DNA from: Rhodospirillales bacterium
GTDB lineage: Bacteria > Pseudomonadota > Alphaproteobacteria > UBA828
Reading direction: 5' to 3'
Assembly: GCA_028818855.1 (NCBI GenBank)
Contig: JAPPMY010000124.1
Location: forward strand, 1-64,000
Length of the DNA stretch: 64,000 nt
Below are positions 52,631 through 62,376 of this stretch, piece after piece. The notes beneath the pieces are model-generated. The model saw only the letters and a program-made list of their open reading frames with translations, searched no databases and had not been told where the DNA came from. Within the stretch, counting starts at the first letter, position 1. Every line of letters starts with the position of its first letter. A program made the position numbers and the translations under genes.

Positions 52631-53689
52631 CTACAGGTTCTTCGAGAAATCCTTGTATGCGGACGGGACCTTGTCGGACGTGCCGTAGAAGGCGTGCGTC
52701 GACATGTCGGGCGAATACCTGCTCGCGGGCGGGCGGCGGCCCAGCGCCTCGGCCACGGCGCGGATGTGATGCGGCCCCGCGCCGCAGCAGACTCCGAGAT
52801 AGTTCACACCGAGCGCGTGCGCGGCCCTGGCGAATTCCTCGATCTCGTAGCGGTTGACCGTGAAGGGATCGAGCGCCACGGGGAAGGGGCGCCCGTCGGG
52901 CAGGCACGCGCAGCCGGGATCCTCGAGCGACTGGAAGGAGGGCTGCTCCTCGGTGGTGCGGTAGGCCACCGGCAGCGCCGCGACGTGGCAGCTCACCGCA
53001 TCGCGCATGGGGCCGAGCAGCGGCAGCATGGTGGCAGGTCCGCGCGTGCAGTTGAGCCCGACCACGTCGGCGCCGCCATCCTCCAGGCGCTTCGCCGCCT
53101 CGGCCATGCTCAATCCGTCCCGCGTGATCGGCTCGCGGTGCACGGCGAGGTTGATGACGGCCGGCATGCCTGCGGCCTTGATCGCCTCCAGCGCGAGCAG
53201 GGCCTCGCTCACGAAGGAGATGGTCTCGGCGACGATGAAGTCCACGCCCTCGTCGACGGCCCAGCCCACCTGCTCGTCGAACATGGCGCGAACCATCCGC
53301 GCGGACTCCGGGTCGCCGTCGATGAAGACGTTGGAATTACATACATTTCCGGCGACCAGCGCGTCGCCCTCCAGCGCTGCCTCCCGCGCGAGGCGGAGCG
53401 CGGTGCGGTTGATCTCCTCCAGCGCGTCCTCCTTGCCGATCAGGCGGAGCTTCTCCCGGTGGGCGTAGTAGGTGAACGCGAGCATGACGTCGGAGCCTGC
53501 GTGCAGGAAGTCGCGGTGCAGCCGCGCCACCGTGTCCGGGTGTTCGAGCACGGCTTCCGGCACGTAGGCGCCGGCGGAGAGATAGCCGCGGCGCTCGATC
53601 TCGAACAGGTAGCCCTCGGCGCAGATGACCGGCCCTGCCGCCAGCCGCTCCAGCAGGCCCGGTCCGCCAGCCACGGTGGCGTCAGTCAT
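52631..53689 (-). CDS. Homocysteine S-methyltransferase family protein, copy B
   Basis: This 352-residue tandem paralogue of copy A keeps all metal ligands (GLNCTRGP, GVCCGAGPHH). The two share most of their sequence, and a 97-nt block (53215-53311) is identical to 52085-52181 except for one base. It lies 71 bp upstream of copy A on the same strand, so both are likely transcribed together. Differences in loops (for example SDKVPSAYKDFSKNL at the C-terminus) may reflect distinct substrates. Confidence 0.87.
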   Translation of the reverse strand: MTDATVAGGPGLLERLAAGPVICAEGYLFEIERRGYLSAGAYVPEAVLEHPDTVARLHRDFLHAGSDVMLAFTYYAHREKLRLIGKEDALEEINRTALRLAREAALEGDALVAGNVCNSNVFIDGDPESARMVRAMFDEQVGWAVDEGVDFIVAETISFVSEALLALEAIKAAGMPAVINLAVHREPITRDGLSMAEAAKRLEDGGADVVGLNCTRGPATMLPLLGPMRDAVSCHVAALPVAYRTTEEQPSFQSLEDPGCACLPDGRPFPVALDPFTVNRYEIEEFARAAHALGVNYLGVCCGAGPHHIRAVAEALGRRPPASRYSPDMSTHAFYGTSDKVPSAYKDFSKNL

Positions 53690-53708
53690 GGGGCAGCCCT
53701 CCCTCTCC

Positions 53709-54710
53709 CTATCCGCCGGCGTGGCCGGGGTGCAGCGGCGAATCCTTCACCCGCCACAGAAACCGCCGCAAGATATCGCCGTAGCCGGTGAACAGGAAGC
53801 CGCCGTTCTCCGCGAGCACCCGCTCCCGCTCAGCGCGGTAGACGCGGGGCAGCTCGTACCACGCGATGCCGGGGCGCTCGTGGTGGAGGGCGTGGAAGTT
53901 GTTGCTGAGGAAGAGCAGCCGCATCAGCGGCCCGGCCTCCACGATGACCGTGCGCCGGGCCTGCTCCGCCGCCGGGCGGTGCTCGGTGTAGGAGCGAAGC
54001 AGGATGAGCGCGGTGCCCGGATAGACGTAGAGCATCACATAGGCCCAGAGCGGGATGCCGCAGACCCAGAGCACCCAGAGCAGCACCGCGGCCGTCAGCA
54101 CGGCGTGCGCCGCCCATATGCGCACGCATCCCGGCTCGTTGCGCAGGAGCCGGGCGCCTTCCTCCCGCCAGAAGGCGAGGATCGTGAGCGCCGGCCCGAG
54201 CAGCAGCCGGCCGGCCAGCGTGTTGTGCACCCGCAGAAGGGCCCGCCGGCCAGGCCCCAGCCGGCGCCAGCGGCCGGGCTCCACGTAGAAGCTCTCGGTG
54301 TCGGCCAGCGGGTCGGTGAGCTGCGGCGTGGCGTGGTGGCTGAGATGGCGGCTGCGGTAGAGGGGATAGGGCAGCCAGAGCGCGACCGGCAACATGGCGA
54401 GCGCCGCGTTGACCCCGGGCCGGCGCGTCGGGTGCCCGTGGATCACCTCGTGCTGCAGGCCGCCGTGCCAGCCGATCAGCCAGCCGCCGAGCGGCAGGAC
54501 CAGCCACCAGGGCAGCGCGTGGTGGTGCCAGGTGAGCAGGAACCACCCGCCGTAGACCGCTGCCGCCACGAGCCAGGTCGGCCCCTCGACACGTCGCCAG
54601 AGGGCAGGGAGGTCCGCTCGTGCGAGGGGGTGGTCGGTGCACTGCAACGCATTGACCCGGCTGTGACGGCAGCAATGCGCCACACTGCGGCCCGCCCGGC
54701 GATGAGACAA
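53709..54710 (-). CDS. Membrane fatty acid desaturase family protein
   Basis: The up to 333-residue membrane protein carries the three histidine boxes of the desaturase superfamily: HEVIHGHP, HLSHH and FHALHHERP, separated by hydrophobic helices (WLVAAAVYGGWFLLTW, LWVLWVCGIPLWAYVMLYVYPG). A di-iron site would oxidise a lipid or carotenoid-like substrate. The listed start is TTG 54710, the furthest upstream. A GTG around 54683 is also possible, so the first about 20 residues are uncertain. It is divergent from an XRE regulator that could control it. Confidence 0.82.
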   Translation of the reverse strand: MSHRRAGRSVAHCCRHSRVNALQCTDHPLARADLPALWRRVEGPTWLVAAAVYGGWFLLTWHHHALPWWLVLPLGGWLIGWHGGLQHEVIHGHPTRRPGVNAALAMLPVALWLPYPLYRSRHLSHHATPQLTDPLADTESFYVEPGRWRRLGPGRRALLRVHNTLAGRLLLGPALTILAFWREEGARLLRNEPGCVRIWAAHAVLTAAVLLWVLWVCGIPLWAYVMLYVYPGTALILLRSYTEHRPAAEQARRTVIVEAGPLMRLLFLSNNFHALHHERPGIAWYELPRVYRAERERVLAENGGFLFTGYGDILRRFLWRVKDSPLHPGHAGG

Positions 54711-54763
54711 CGTGCGAATTCGCGCGTTCTGTCAGAATCCTCCCTATAAGTCCCCAATTGGTG

Positions 54764-54782
54764 ATTTAACCGCGCTATGGTT
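54764..54782. promoter_or_regulatory. Operator-like dyad between desaturase and XRE regulator
   Basis: TTAACC and GGTTAA arms separated by 7 bp lie 31 bp before the regulator start, in the divergent gap. The place and symmetry fit autoregulation by the XRE protein and possible control of the desaturase. Confidence 0.45.
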
Positions 54783-54813
54783 AAGTATATCTCGCATCGG
54801 CAGGAGAACCTGC

Positions 54814-55671
54814 ATGGACAGGCGTGACACGGCGCAACGCTTCCGCGAGCGACTGTTCGAGGCCATGGCGAACGCGCGGGTCAACCGCTCGACCCTCGCT
54901 GCGCGGATCGGCATCGATCGCTCCACCCTCTCGCAGCTCCTGTCGCCGGAGGCCGACCGCCTGCCGCGCGCCGACACCGCCGCCGCAATCGCCTCGGCCC
55001 TCCAGGTGAGCCTCGACTGGCTGCTCGGCCTCAGTCAGCAGCCGAAGCTCGGCGCCGACATCCTGCTGGAATCGGTAGAAGTGCGGGCGAGTGCCGGCGA
55101 GCCGGCGGACGAGAGCCTGGCTGCCTGGTACACCGAGGCGGCCGGCTACAAGATCCGCCACGTGCCGGCGACCCTGCCGGACCTGATGAAGACCGAGGAG
55201 GTGCTGGACTACGAGTATCGCGATTTCGCTGCGCGATCCGCCGACCGGGCCATCGCCGCCTCCCACGGCCGCCTTGCCTACGTGCGGCTGCCGGAGACGG
55301 ACATCGAGATCTGCCAGTCGCGCCAGTCCCTTGAATCGTTCGCGCGCGCCGAGGGCATCTGGCGCGATCTCTCGCTCCCGGCCAGGCAGGCGCAGCTGGA
55401 TCACATGATCGGGCTGGTCGACGAGCTCTACCCCACACTCCGCATCTTCTTCTTCGACGGACTCACCCACTTCTCCGTGCCCTACACGGTGTTTGGGCCG
55501 CAGCGGGCGGCGGTCTACGTCGGCCAGATGTTCTTCGCCTTCAACACGCTGGAGCACATCCGCGTGCTCACGCGGCACTTCGACGCCCTGGTGCGGGCCT
55601 CGACCGCGCCGGCCCACGTGGCGGGCGATTTTCTGCGCGAACTGCGGCGTGAGCTTAACGAGAGCGCCTAG
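54814..55671 (+). CDS. XRE-family transcriptional regulator
   Basis: The 285-residue protein has an N-terminal helix-turn-helix (VNRSTLAARIGIDRSTLSQLLSPEADRLPRADTAAAIASAL, about 23-64). A C-terminal domain of about 200 residues follows, with many aromatic and acidic residues (ELYPTLRIFFFDGLTHFSVPYTVFGPQRAAVYVGQMFFAF). That part is probably an effector-binding or dimerisation domain; I do not recognise it. AGGAG lies about 8 bp before ATG 54814. The divergent desaturase is the likely target. Confidence 0.82.
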   Translation: MDRRDTAQRFRERLFEAMANARVNRSTLAARIGIDRSTLSQLLSPEADRLPRADTAAAIASALQVSLDWLLGLSQQPKLGADILLESVEVRASAGEPADESLAAWYTEAAGYKIRHVPATLPDLMKTEEVLDYEYRDFAARSADRAIAASHGRLAYVRLPETDIEICQSRQSLESFARAEGIWRDLSLPARQAQLDHMIGLVDELYPTLRIFFFDGLTHFSVPYTVFGPQRAAVYVGQMFFAFNTLEHIRVLTRHFDALVRASTAPAHVAGDFLRELRRELNESA

Positions 55672-55790
55672 ACTCGCCGGCCGGCCCGGTCGGCGCCGCG
55701 TGGACCATGGCCCTGCGGAGAATTCCGGGTAAAGATCGAGGCCGGAAACGCTCCATCGGCTCGGCTCCAAGAACGGGAAAGGTCAACACC

Positions 55791-56813
55791 ATGCCACGCA
55801 TCGTACGCTTCGCGAGACACGGCGGCCCCGAAGTCCTCGAGGTTCGCGAGGAGCCGCTCCAGGAGCCGGGGGAGGGCGAGGTCCGCCTCAAGATCGAGGC
55901 GATCGGCCTCAACCGGGCCGAGATCATGTTCCGGAGCGGCGCCTACATCGCGAACCCCACCTTCCCGTCGCGCATCGGGATCGAGGCAAGCGGCACGATC
56001 GATGCCGTGGGGCCGGGCGTCTCCGGCTTCTCCGTCGGCGAGCGCGCCGGCGCCGTTCCCTTCAACTCGTGGGACCAGTGGGGAAACTGGACCAGCGATT
56101 CGGTCAACAGGTACGGCCTCTACGGCGAGAGCGCGGTGGTGCCCGCGTTCGCCGTCGCCCGCAATCCCGACAACATATCGGCGGTCGAGGCCGGTGCGAT
56201 CTGGTGCCAGTACGGCACCGCGTGGGGCGGGCTCGTGGACCACGCGAACGTCTCCTCCGACGACATCGTGCTGGTCACGGCTGCGAGCAGCAGCGCCGCG
56301 CTCGCCGGGCTGCAGATCGCGAAGAACGCCGGCGCCACGGTGATTGCCGCGACGCGCAGGTCGGACAAGGCGGAGTTCCTTCTGGGCGCCGGCGCCGATC
56401 ACGTCATCGCCACCGAGGAGGAGGACCTCGAGACCCGGGTGAAGGCGATCACCGCCGGCCAGGGCTTCACCATCGCCTACGACCCGGTGGGCGGCGCCTT
56501 CATCGGCGATCTCGTCGCAGCAGCGCAGCCCTACGGGCTGATCGTCAACTACGGCAACCTCCGCACCGAGCCCATCGACATCCCGGTTCTGCCGATGCTG
56601 GCCAAGCGGCTCTTCTTCAAGTTCCACAGCCTCTACGACACGATGCGCCTGGCGGAGAAGCGCGCCGCCTGCTTCGCCTTCGTGCACGACCAGGTGGCGT
56701 CCGGCGCGCTCAAGGTGATCGTCGACCGGACCTTCCCGCTCGAGCAGATCGTCGACGCGCACCGCTACATGGAGTCCAACGTGCAGCGGGGGAAGGTCGT
56801 CGTCACGACCTGA
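55791..56813 (+). CDS. Zinc-independent MDR oxidoreductase (quinone oxidoreductase-like)
   Basis: The 340-residue protein has IEAIGLNRAEIMFRSGAYI, GIEASGTIDAVGPGV and a dinucleotide-binding region VLVTAASSSAALAGLQIAKNAGATVIAATR. The glycine-rich loop is replaced by AASSSAALAG, as in some crotonyl-CoA-reductase-like or etr-type relatives. Zinc ligands are absent. Start ATG 55791 precedes the conserved domain. It is convergent with the acyl-CoA dehydrogenase. It may act on alpha,beta-unsaturated acyl or quinone substrates. Confidence 0.82.
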   Translation: MPRIVRFARHGGPEVLEVREEPLQEPGEGEVRLKIEAIGLNRAEIMFRSGAYIANPTFPSRIGIEASGTIDAVGPGVSGFSVGERAGAVPFNSWDQWGNWTSDSVNRYGLYGESAVVPAFAVARNPDNISAVEAGAIWCQYGTAWGGLVDHANVSSDDIVLVTAASSSAALAGLQIAKNAGATVIAATRRSDKAEFLLGAGADHVIATEEEDLETRVKAITAGQGFTIAYDPVGGAFIGDLVAAAQPYGLIVNYGNLRTEPIDIPVLPMLAKRLFFKFHSLYDTMRLAEKRAACFAFVHDQVASGALKVIVDRTFPLEQIVDAHRYMESNVQRGKVVVTT

Positions 56814-56840
56814 GCGTTTCGGCCTCCGGCCCGCGCCGCC

Positions 56841-57980
56841 TCACTCGGCGAGAAGACGGCGCGCGATGATGAGGCGCATGATCTCGTTGGTGCCTTCGAG
56901 GATCTGGTGGACGCGCAGATCCCTGAGGTGGCGCTCGACCGGGAAATCCATAAGGTAGCCGTAGCCGCCGAGCAACTGGAGCGCCTGGTTGCAGACCTCG
57001 AAGCCCGCATCCGTGGCGAAGCGCTTGGCCATGGCGATCGTGGCGGTGGCGCCGTCCTCTCGCGCATCGAGCGCGGCGGCGGCCCGGTGGATCATCAGGC
57101 GGGCGGCCTCGAGGTTCGTCGCCATGTCGGCGAGCGTGAACTGCAGCGCCTGGAAGTCGGCGAGCCTGCGGCCGAACTGCTGGCGCTGGAGCAGGTGGTC
57201 GCGTGCGATCTCCAGGCTCGCCTGGGCGGCGCCGAGCGAGCAGGCGCCGATGTTGATGCGCCCGCCGTCGAGGCCCGCCATGGCGATCCTGAAGCCCTGC
57301 CCTTCCGCGCCGACGAGGTTCGCTGCCGGCACGCGGCAATCCTCGAAGATCACCATCGACGTCGGCTGGCTGTGCCAGCCGAGCTTCTTCTCCTGAGCGC
57401 CGAAGGTGAGCCCCGGCGTATCCCGCTCCACCGCGATGCACGAGATGCCGCCCGGCCCCGGCCCGCCGGTGCGCACCATGCAGACGTAGACATCGGCAGA
57501 GCCGCCGCCGGAGATGAAGGCCTTGGTGCCGTTCAGCACGTAGTGATCGCCGTCAAGCTGCGCGCTGGTTCTGAGCGAGGCGGCATCGGACCCTGACCCC
57601 GGCTCGGTCAGGCAATAGCTCGCGAAGTGCTCCATGCTGGCGAGCTGCGGCAGGAAGCGTCGGCGCTGCGCGTCTCCGCCGAAGCGGTCGATCATCCAGG
57701 ACGCCATGTTGTGGATCGAGATGTAGGCCGCGGTCGAGGCGCAGCCCCGCGCCAGCCCCTCGAAGATCAACGCAGCGTCGAGCCGGGTGAGGTTCGATCC
57801 GCCGACGTCGTCGCCGACATAGATGCCGCCGAAGCCCAATGCGGCGGCCTTGCGCAGGGTGTCGACGGGGAAGGTGCAGTCCCGATCCCACTGGGCCGCG
57901 AAGGGGGCGAGCTCGTTCTCGGCGAAGCTCTGCGCGAGCTCGCGGAACGCCTGCTGTTCTTCCGAAAGGGTGAAATCCAT
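56841..57980 (-). CDS. Acyl-CoA dehydrogenase, isobutyryl-CoA dehydrogenase-like
   Basis: The 379-residue flavoenzyme shows [32 protein letters not shown], the [20 protein letters not shown] signature and [20 protein letters not shown]. The tail's catalytic Glu in ILEGTNE is intact. Sequence style matches short branched-chain enzymes such as isobutyryl-CoA dehydrogenase of valine breakdown, though this is not certain. Start ATG 57980 gives the normal length. It lies next to the AbrB-type membrane gene on the same strand after 7 bp. Confidence 0.88.
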   Translation of the reverse strand: MDFTLSEEQQAFRELAQSFAENELAPFAAQWDRDCTFPVDTLRKAAALGFGGIYVGDDVGGSNLTRLDAALIFEGLARGCASTAAYISIHNMASWMIDRFGGDAQRRRFLPQLASMEHFASYCLTEPGSGSDAASLRTSAQLDGDHYVLNGTKAFISGGGSADVYVCMVRTGGPGPGGISCIAVERDTPGLTFGAQEKKLGWHSQPTSMVIFEDCRVPAANLVGAEGQGFRIAMAGLDGGRINIGACSLGAAQASLEIARDHLLQRQQFGRRLADFQALQFTLADMATNLEAARLMIHRAAAALDAREDGATATIAMAKRFATDAGFEVCNQALQLLGGYGYLMDFPVERHLRDLRVHQILEGTNEIMRLIIARRLLAE

Positions 57981-57987
57981 GATCCGC

Positions 57988-59103
57988 CTAACTTAGCGAG
58001 CGCCGCCCACGCTCGGCGAGACGAAAAAGCAACGGCGCCGCAATCACGATCAAGATGATGCGCGCGATATGGTGAGTGGAGACGAAGGCGGCGGCGCTCC
58101 CCATGGTGAGCGCGATCAGGCTCATCTCGGCCAGTCCGCCGGGTGCGAAGGCGAGGAACAGGACCGGGCCGGATTGATCAGTCGCGGCGGAAAGACCATA
58201 GGCCGCGCCGGCCGTGACCAGCACCATCAACACCGCGACCAGGACGGCCAGCAGGACGATGCGGCGCAGCTCGTTGAAGGCCATGCCGACGAAGCGCGCG
58301 CCGATGGCGGCGCCGAGCACCACCTGGGCGGCGGCGATCAGCTCGCCCGGCGGGTGCGCGGAGACCAACCCGCTCAGATGCAGGGCCGCGCTCAGCACCA
58401 GCGGCCCCACAAGCTGGGCTGCCGGCACGCGCAGCGCCTTGGCCGCCGGGTAGCCGACGAGCGCACACGCGACCAGCGCGAGGAGATCGATCCAGGACGC
58501 CGCCGCCGGGCCGGCCGGGACCGGGAGGCCGACCGGAGCCACCCCCTCCACCAGCCGGAAGTAGAACGCGATCAGGAAGACGGCGACGAGGATGCGCGTG
58601 CCGTGGGTGAGCGAGATCGTGCGCCCGTTGCCGCCCAGGGTCTCGCCCAGCACCATCATCTCGCTCAAGCCGCCCGGCATGGAGGCGAAGTAGGCGGTCA
58701 CCCGGTCGTAGCCGCCGAGCCTGCGGAAGGCGACATAGGCCATGCCGGCCGCCAGTGCCGTGGAAAGCACCACGCCCGAGAGGCCGACGTACCACTCTGC
58801 GATCCGGTCGAAGAGGTCGATGGTGAACTGGCTGCCCAGCAGCACGCCGAGGATCGCGATCATGGCGTTGCGCACCTGGGCGGGGACGGCCAGCGGCGCG
58901 CCCGCGAGCGCCGCCCCCGTCGCCGCCGTCATGGCGCCCAGCATCCAGGGGAGCGGAAGCGCCAGCGCGAAGAAGACCGCCCCGCCGACCGCGCCAAGGC
59001 CGATGGAGAGGGCGAAGCGCAGCGCGGCGACGCGGAGCCGCGCAGCCCGGAAGCCGTCGACGAACAGGGTTGCCGAGGGTTTCACGATGCGCGGGCGGCG
59101 CAT
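57988..59103 (-). CDS. AbrB/AmoA-like multipass membrane protein
   Basis: The 371-residue protein has about ten hydrophobic segments in two related halves. Each half contains a Pro-Gly-Gly-Leu-x-Glu-Met motif ([14 protein letters not shown] and [17 protein letters not shown]). This duplicated pattern defines the AbrB (ammonia-monooxygenase-like, Pfam AmoA) family, whose transport substrate is unresolved. It overlaps the flanking nadK gene closely (2-bp gap) and precedes the acyl-CoA dehydrogenase. Confidence 0.85.
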   Translation of the reverse strand: MRRPRIVKPSATLFVDGFRAARLRVAALRFALSIGLGAVGGAVFFALALPLPWMLGAMTAATGAALAGAPLAVPAQVRNAMIAILGVLLGSQFTIDLFDRIAEWYVGLSGVVLSTALAAGMAYVAFRRLGGYDRVTAYFASMPGGLSEMMVLGETLGGNGRTISLTHGTRILVAVFLIAFYFRLVEGVAPVGLPVPAGPAAASWIDLLALVACALVGYPAAKALRVPAAQLVGPLVLSAALHLSGLVSAHPPGELIAAAQVVLGAAIGARFVGMAFNELRRIVLLAVLVAVLMVLVTAGAAYGLSAATDQSGPVLFLAFAPGGLAEMSLIALTMGSAAAFVSTHHIARIILIVIAAPLLFRLAERGRRSLS

Positions 59104-59105
59104 CC

Positions 59106-59873
59106 TCAGGGGGTGAACTGCTCGCTGAGGATACGCTCGGTCAGGCTGTGCTCGGGGTCGAAGAGGAGGTGGATCGCCGTCGCGTGATCGACTGCGACCT
59201 CGACCGACGCCACGTCGCGCACCTCGGTGTAGTCGGCGACCGCGCTGACCGGGCGCTTGTCGTGCTCCAGCACGTCGAGCCGCACCGTCGCCTCGTGCAA
59301 CAGCAGGGCGCCCCGCCAGCGCCTGGGCCGGAACGCGCTGATCGGCGTGAGTGCGAGGATGTTGGCGCCGAGCGGGATGATGGGCCCGTGGGCCGAGAGG
59401 TTGTAGGCGGTGCTGCCGGCGGGCGTCGCCACCAGCACGCCGTCGCAGATCAGCTCCGGCACGCGCACGACGCCGTCCACGCTGATTCTGACCTTGGCGG
59501 CCTGGCGGGTCTCGCGCAGCATCGAGACCTCGTTGATGGCGAGCGCCTCCTGCGTCTCCCCGTGGATCGTCTCGGCCCGCATGCTGAGCGGGTGGAGGAT
59601 GGTGCTGTGCGCCTGCTCCAGGCGCGCAGGCAGGTCGTCCTTGGAGAATTCGTTCATCAGGAAGCCGACCGTGCCCCGGCTCATGCCGTAGACCGGCTTG
59701 CCCTGGCTTAGCAGGCGGTGCTGCGTCTCCAGCATGAAGCCGTCGCCGCCGAGCGCGATGATGACGTCGGCCTCGTCGGGTTCCACCAGGGGATAGCGGG
59801 CGGCGACGTCGGCGAGCGCGGCCTGGGCCTCGGCGGCAGTCGACGCGACGGCGGCCATCCTCCGGTAGCGCAT
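59106..59873 (-). CDS. nadK: NAD kinase
   Basis: The 255-residue protein has the GGDG motif (42-45, LGGDGFML), the NE motif region INEVSML and the conserved [24 protein letters not shown]. It phosphorylates NAD to NADP. Start ATG 59873, with Met6 as an alternative. It sits between moaA and the AbrB-type gene on the same strand. Confidence 0.95.
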   Translation of the reverse strand: MRYRRMAAVASTAAEAQAALADVAARYPLVEPDEADVIIALGGDGFMLETQHRLLSQGKPVYGMSRGTVGFLMNEFSKDDLPARLEQAHSTILHPLSMRAETIHGETQEALAINEVSMLRETRQAAKVRISVDGVVRVPELICDGVLVATPAGSTAYNLSAHGPIIPLGANILALTPISAFRPRRWRGALLLHEATVRLDVLEHDKRPVSAVADYTEVRDVASVEVAVDHATAIHLLFDPEHSLTERILSEQFTP

Positions 59874-59937
59874 GGAATCCCCCGATGGGTTGCGCCGGCG
59901 GCGGCGCGATGCGGAAAGCGAGCCGGGCGGCGGCGGT

Positions 59938-60930
59938 TCAGCCGCCGGTCACGTTCATGTGGCGGCCGACCGCAGGCCGTGTGTGGCGGCGGTCGATGAT
60001 GAAGTCGTGGCCCTTGGGCTTGCGCCCGATCGCCTCGTGGATCGCCGCGACCACGGCTTCGTCGCTCTCGCTCCGGCGGAGCGGCGTGCGCAGGTCAGCC
60101 GCGTCCTCTTGCCCTAAGCACATGTAGAGCGTGCCCGTGCAGGTGAGACGCACCCGGTTGCAGGATTCGCAGAAGTTGTGGGTGAGCGGCGTGATAAAGC
60201 CCAGGCGCTGGCCGGTCTCGCGCACGGTCACGTAGCGGGCCGGACCGCCCGTGCGGTGGTCGCTTTCCTCCAGGGTCCAGCGCTTGCGGAGCTTCGCGCG
60301 CACCAGGGAGAGCGGCAGGTACTGCTCGGTGCGGTCGCCGTCGATCTCGCCGAGCGGCATCGTCTCGATGAAGGTGAGGTCGTGGCCTTCGTCCCCGCAC
60401 CAGGCGACGAGGTCTTCGATCTCGTCCTCGTTCACGCCGCGCAGGGCCACGGTGTTGATCTTGATCCTGAGCCCGGCGGCGCGGGCCGCGTCGATGCCCG
60501 CCATCACCTGTTCGAGCCGCCCCCAGCGGGTGATCTCGGTGAACTTGTCAGGGTCGCGGGTGTCGAGGGAGATGTTCACCCGGCGCACGCCTGCGGCATA
60601 GAGCCGCTCCGCATGGCGCGGAAGCTGGCTGCCGTTGGTGGTGAGCGTCAGCTCGTCGAGCGCGCCGCTGCTCAGGTGCCGGCCCAGGCTCTCGAAGAGG
60701 CCGATGACGCCCTTGCGCACCAGCGGCTCGCCGCCGGTGATGCGGAGCTTGCGCACGCCGAGCCGCACGAAGGCGCTGCACAGGCGATCAAGCTCCTCCA
60801 GCGTCAGCAGCTCCGCCTTGGGGAGGAAGCTCATGTGCTCCGACATGCAGTAGACGCAACGGAAGTCGCAGCGGTCGGTGACCGAGACCCGCAGGTAGGT
60901 GACGTGGCGCTCGAATGGGTCGATCAGCAT
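59938..60930 (-). CDS. moaA: GTP 3',8-cyclase (molybdenum cofactor biosynthesis MoaA)
   Basis: The 330-residue radical-SAM protein has CDFRCVYC (Cys21, 25, 28) for the first [4Fe-4S] cluster. A C-terminal cluster motif ([21 protein letters not shown]) and a C-terminal Gly-Gly follow. It converts GTP to the cyclic pterin precursor of the molybdenum cofactor. ATG 60930 was chosen over an upstream start because the family begins at this position. Partners such as moaC are not in the window. Confidence 0.96.
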   Translation of the reverse strand: MLIDPFERHVTYLRVSVTDRCDFRCVYCMSEHMSFLPKAELLTLEELDRLCSAFVRLGVRKLRITGGEPLVRKGVIGLFESLGRHLSSGALDELTLTTNGSQLPRHAERLYAAGVRRVNISLDTRDPDKFTEITRWGRLEQVMAGIDAARAAGLRIKINTVALRGVNEDEIEDLVAWCGDEGHDLTFIETMPLGEIDGDRTEQYLPLSLVRAKLRKRWTLEESDHRTGGPARYVTVRETGQRLGFITPLTHNFCESCNRVRLTCTGTLYMCLGQEDAADLRTPLRRSESDEAVVAAIHEAIGRKPKGHDFIIDRRHTRPAVGRHMNVTGG

Positions 60931-61116
60931 GGCTTGCACTCCGCGGGCACGCGGCGGTTCTTCCACCGCGCGCCACGCTGCATCTTACGCGAGGGCGCCC
61001 GAATTCTCCCGGAGAATCTGGGTACGATCCGCTCGGCGTCAAGCGGCCCGCTCGCGCAGGCTGGGCTGCGGCTGCTACAGTCCGCCAGCCAAGGGCCAAG
61101 CTGTGGAGCGCCGACG

Positions 61117-62133
61117 ATGTCGCAGTCTCTCGTCCCGGTCATCGACATTGCTCCCTTTCTCGCGGGCGGGCGCGCCGACAGGGCGCGGGTCGCCGCCGAG
61201 GTGGATGACGCCTGCCGCGAGATCGGTTTCCTCGTGATCTCGGGCCACGGCGTGGCACAGGCGCAGATCGACGACATGCGCCGGGTGACCCGTGCCTTCT
61301 TCGACCTGCCGCACTGGGAGAAGCTCAGGGTCAAGATGCCGCCGGACCGCTACCGCGGGCTGATGACCGTCGGCAGCGAGGATACCGCCTACAGCATGGA
61401 CGAGGAGGAGAACGCGCCGGACTGGCGCGAGAGCTTCGTCATCGGCCCGCACGACCACGACTACGACGAGTATCACTACGGGCCTGCGGGCTGGCGTTTC
61501 TTCGCCGCGAACCTCTGGCCCGACCGGCCCCATGAGATGCGGCCGCTGTGGGAGGCCTACTACCGGGAGATGGAGCGGCTCGCGGGCGACCTGATGCGGA
61601 TTTTCGCCTGCGCGCTCGGCCTGCCGGAGACCTTCTTCGCCGACAAGATCGACCGGCACATTACCAACTTCATCGCCTCCTACTATCCGCCGCAGACGAC
61701 ACCGCCGCTCCCGGGCCAGCTCCGCTGCGGCGCCCACGCGGACTACGGCAGCCTCACCATCGTCTCCTCCGACACGCCCGTGGGCGGGCTGCAGGTGCTG
61801 GGCAGGGACGGCACGTGGTCCGACGTGCCCTGCATCCCCGGCACCTTCGTGATCAATCTCGGCGACCTGATGGCGGAGTGGACCAACGACCGCTGGCGCT
61901 CGACGCTCCACCGGGTGGTCAATCCGCCCCGCGAGGAGGCCGACAGCAGCCGGCTCTCGCTGCTGTTCTTTCACCAGCCCAACTACGACGCCCTGATCGA
62001 GTGCCTGCCGAGCTGCACCGACGCAGCCAACCCGCCACGTTACGAGCCCGTCACGTCCGGCGCCCACGTCGCGCGCAAGATCGATCTCAGCCGCCGCCCG
62101 CTTCTCGAAGACGCGAAAGCGGCCGCGGGTTAA
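61117..62133 (+). CDS. 2-oxoglutarate/Fe(II)-dependent oxygenase, isopenicillin N synthase-like
   Basis: The 338-residue protein has the iron facial triad His207-x-Asp209 (GAHADYGSL) and His265 (TLHRVVNP), with the RLS co-substrate motif. VIDIAPFLAGG at the N-terminus and FLVISGHGV are typical of the isopenicillin N synthase / plant-type dioxygenase family. The substrate is unknown. A strong terminator overlaps its stop codon. It is divergent from moaA across 186 bp. Confidence 0.9.
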   Translation: MSQSLVPVIDIAPFLAGGRADRARVAAEVDDACREIGFLVISGHGVAQAQIDDMRRVTRAFFDLPHWEKLRVKMPPDRYRGLMTVGSEDTAYSMDEEENAPDWRESFVIGPHDHDYDEYHYGPAGWRFFAANLWPDRPHEMRPLWEAYYREMERLAGDLMRIFACALGLPETFFADKIDRHITNFIASYYPPQTTPPLPGQLRCGAHADYGSLTIVSSDTPVGGLQVLGRDGTWSDVPCIPGTFVINLGDLMAEWTNDRWRSTLHRVVNPPREEADSSRLSLLFFHQPNYDALIECLPSCTDAANPPRYEPVTSGAHVARKIDLSRRPLLEDAKAAAG

Positions 62134-62172
62134 AGCGTATCCGTTTTTGCCGGATACGCTTTAACAATTTTT
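62130..62172 (+). terminator. Intrinsic terminator of the 2OG-Fe(II) oxygenase gene
   Basis: A 14-bp perfect stem (62130-62143 with 62151-62164) and 7-base loop are followed by CAATTTTTC, giving a U-rich tract. The stem begins at the last base before the TAA stop. It is the clearest intrinsic terminator in the window. Confidence 0.85.
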
Positions 62173-62249
62173 CGCTCACGGCAGCCGGCCTGCGGCCGGC
62201 GCCTCCGCGAGGGCGCCGCAGGAGCGGCGGGCCGCAGTCGCGGCCTGTC

Positions 62250-62274
62250 GCGCGTCCGTCAAAAACGGACGCGC
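62250..62274. repeat. Palindromic repeat after the terminator
   Basis: Perfect 10-bp arms GCGCGTCCGT and ACGGACGCGC enclose CAAAA. It resembles the preceding terminator stem in part (CCGT...ACGG-type) and lies in a GC-rich, low-complexity gap. It could be a REP-type element or a second terminator. Confidence 0.5.
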
Positions 62275-62376
62275 TCTAGCGCCGGCGCCATCCGCTCTTG
62301 ACTCGACGGGCCTGAGGCCGCGAATTCGGGCCGCCCGCGGGGCGGGCGAGGGATGCGTTGGCGAGAGGAGGCAGCC

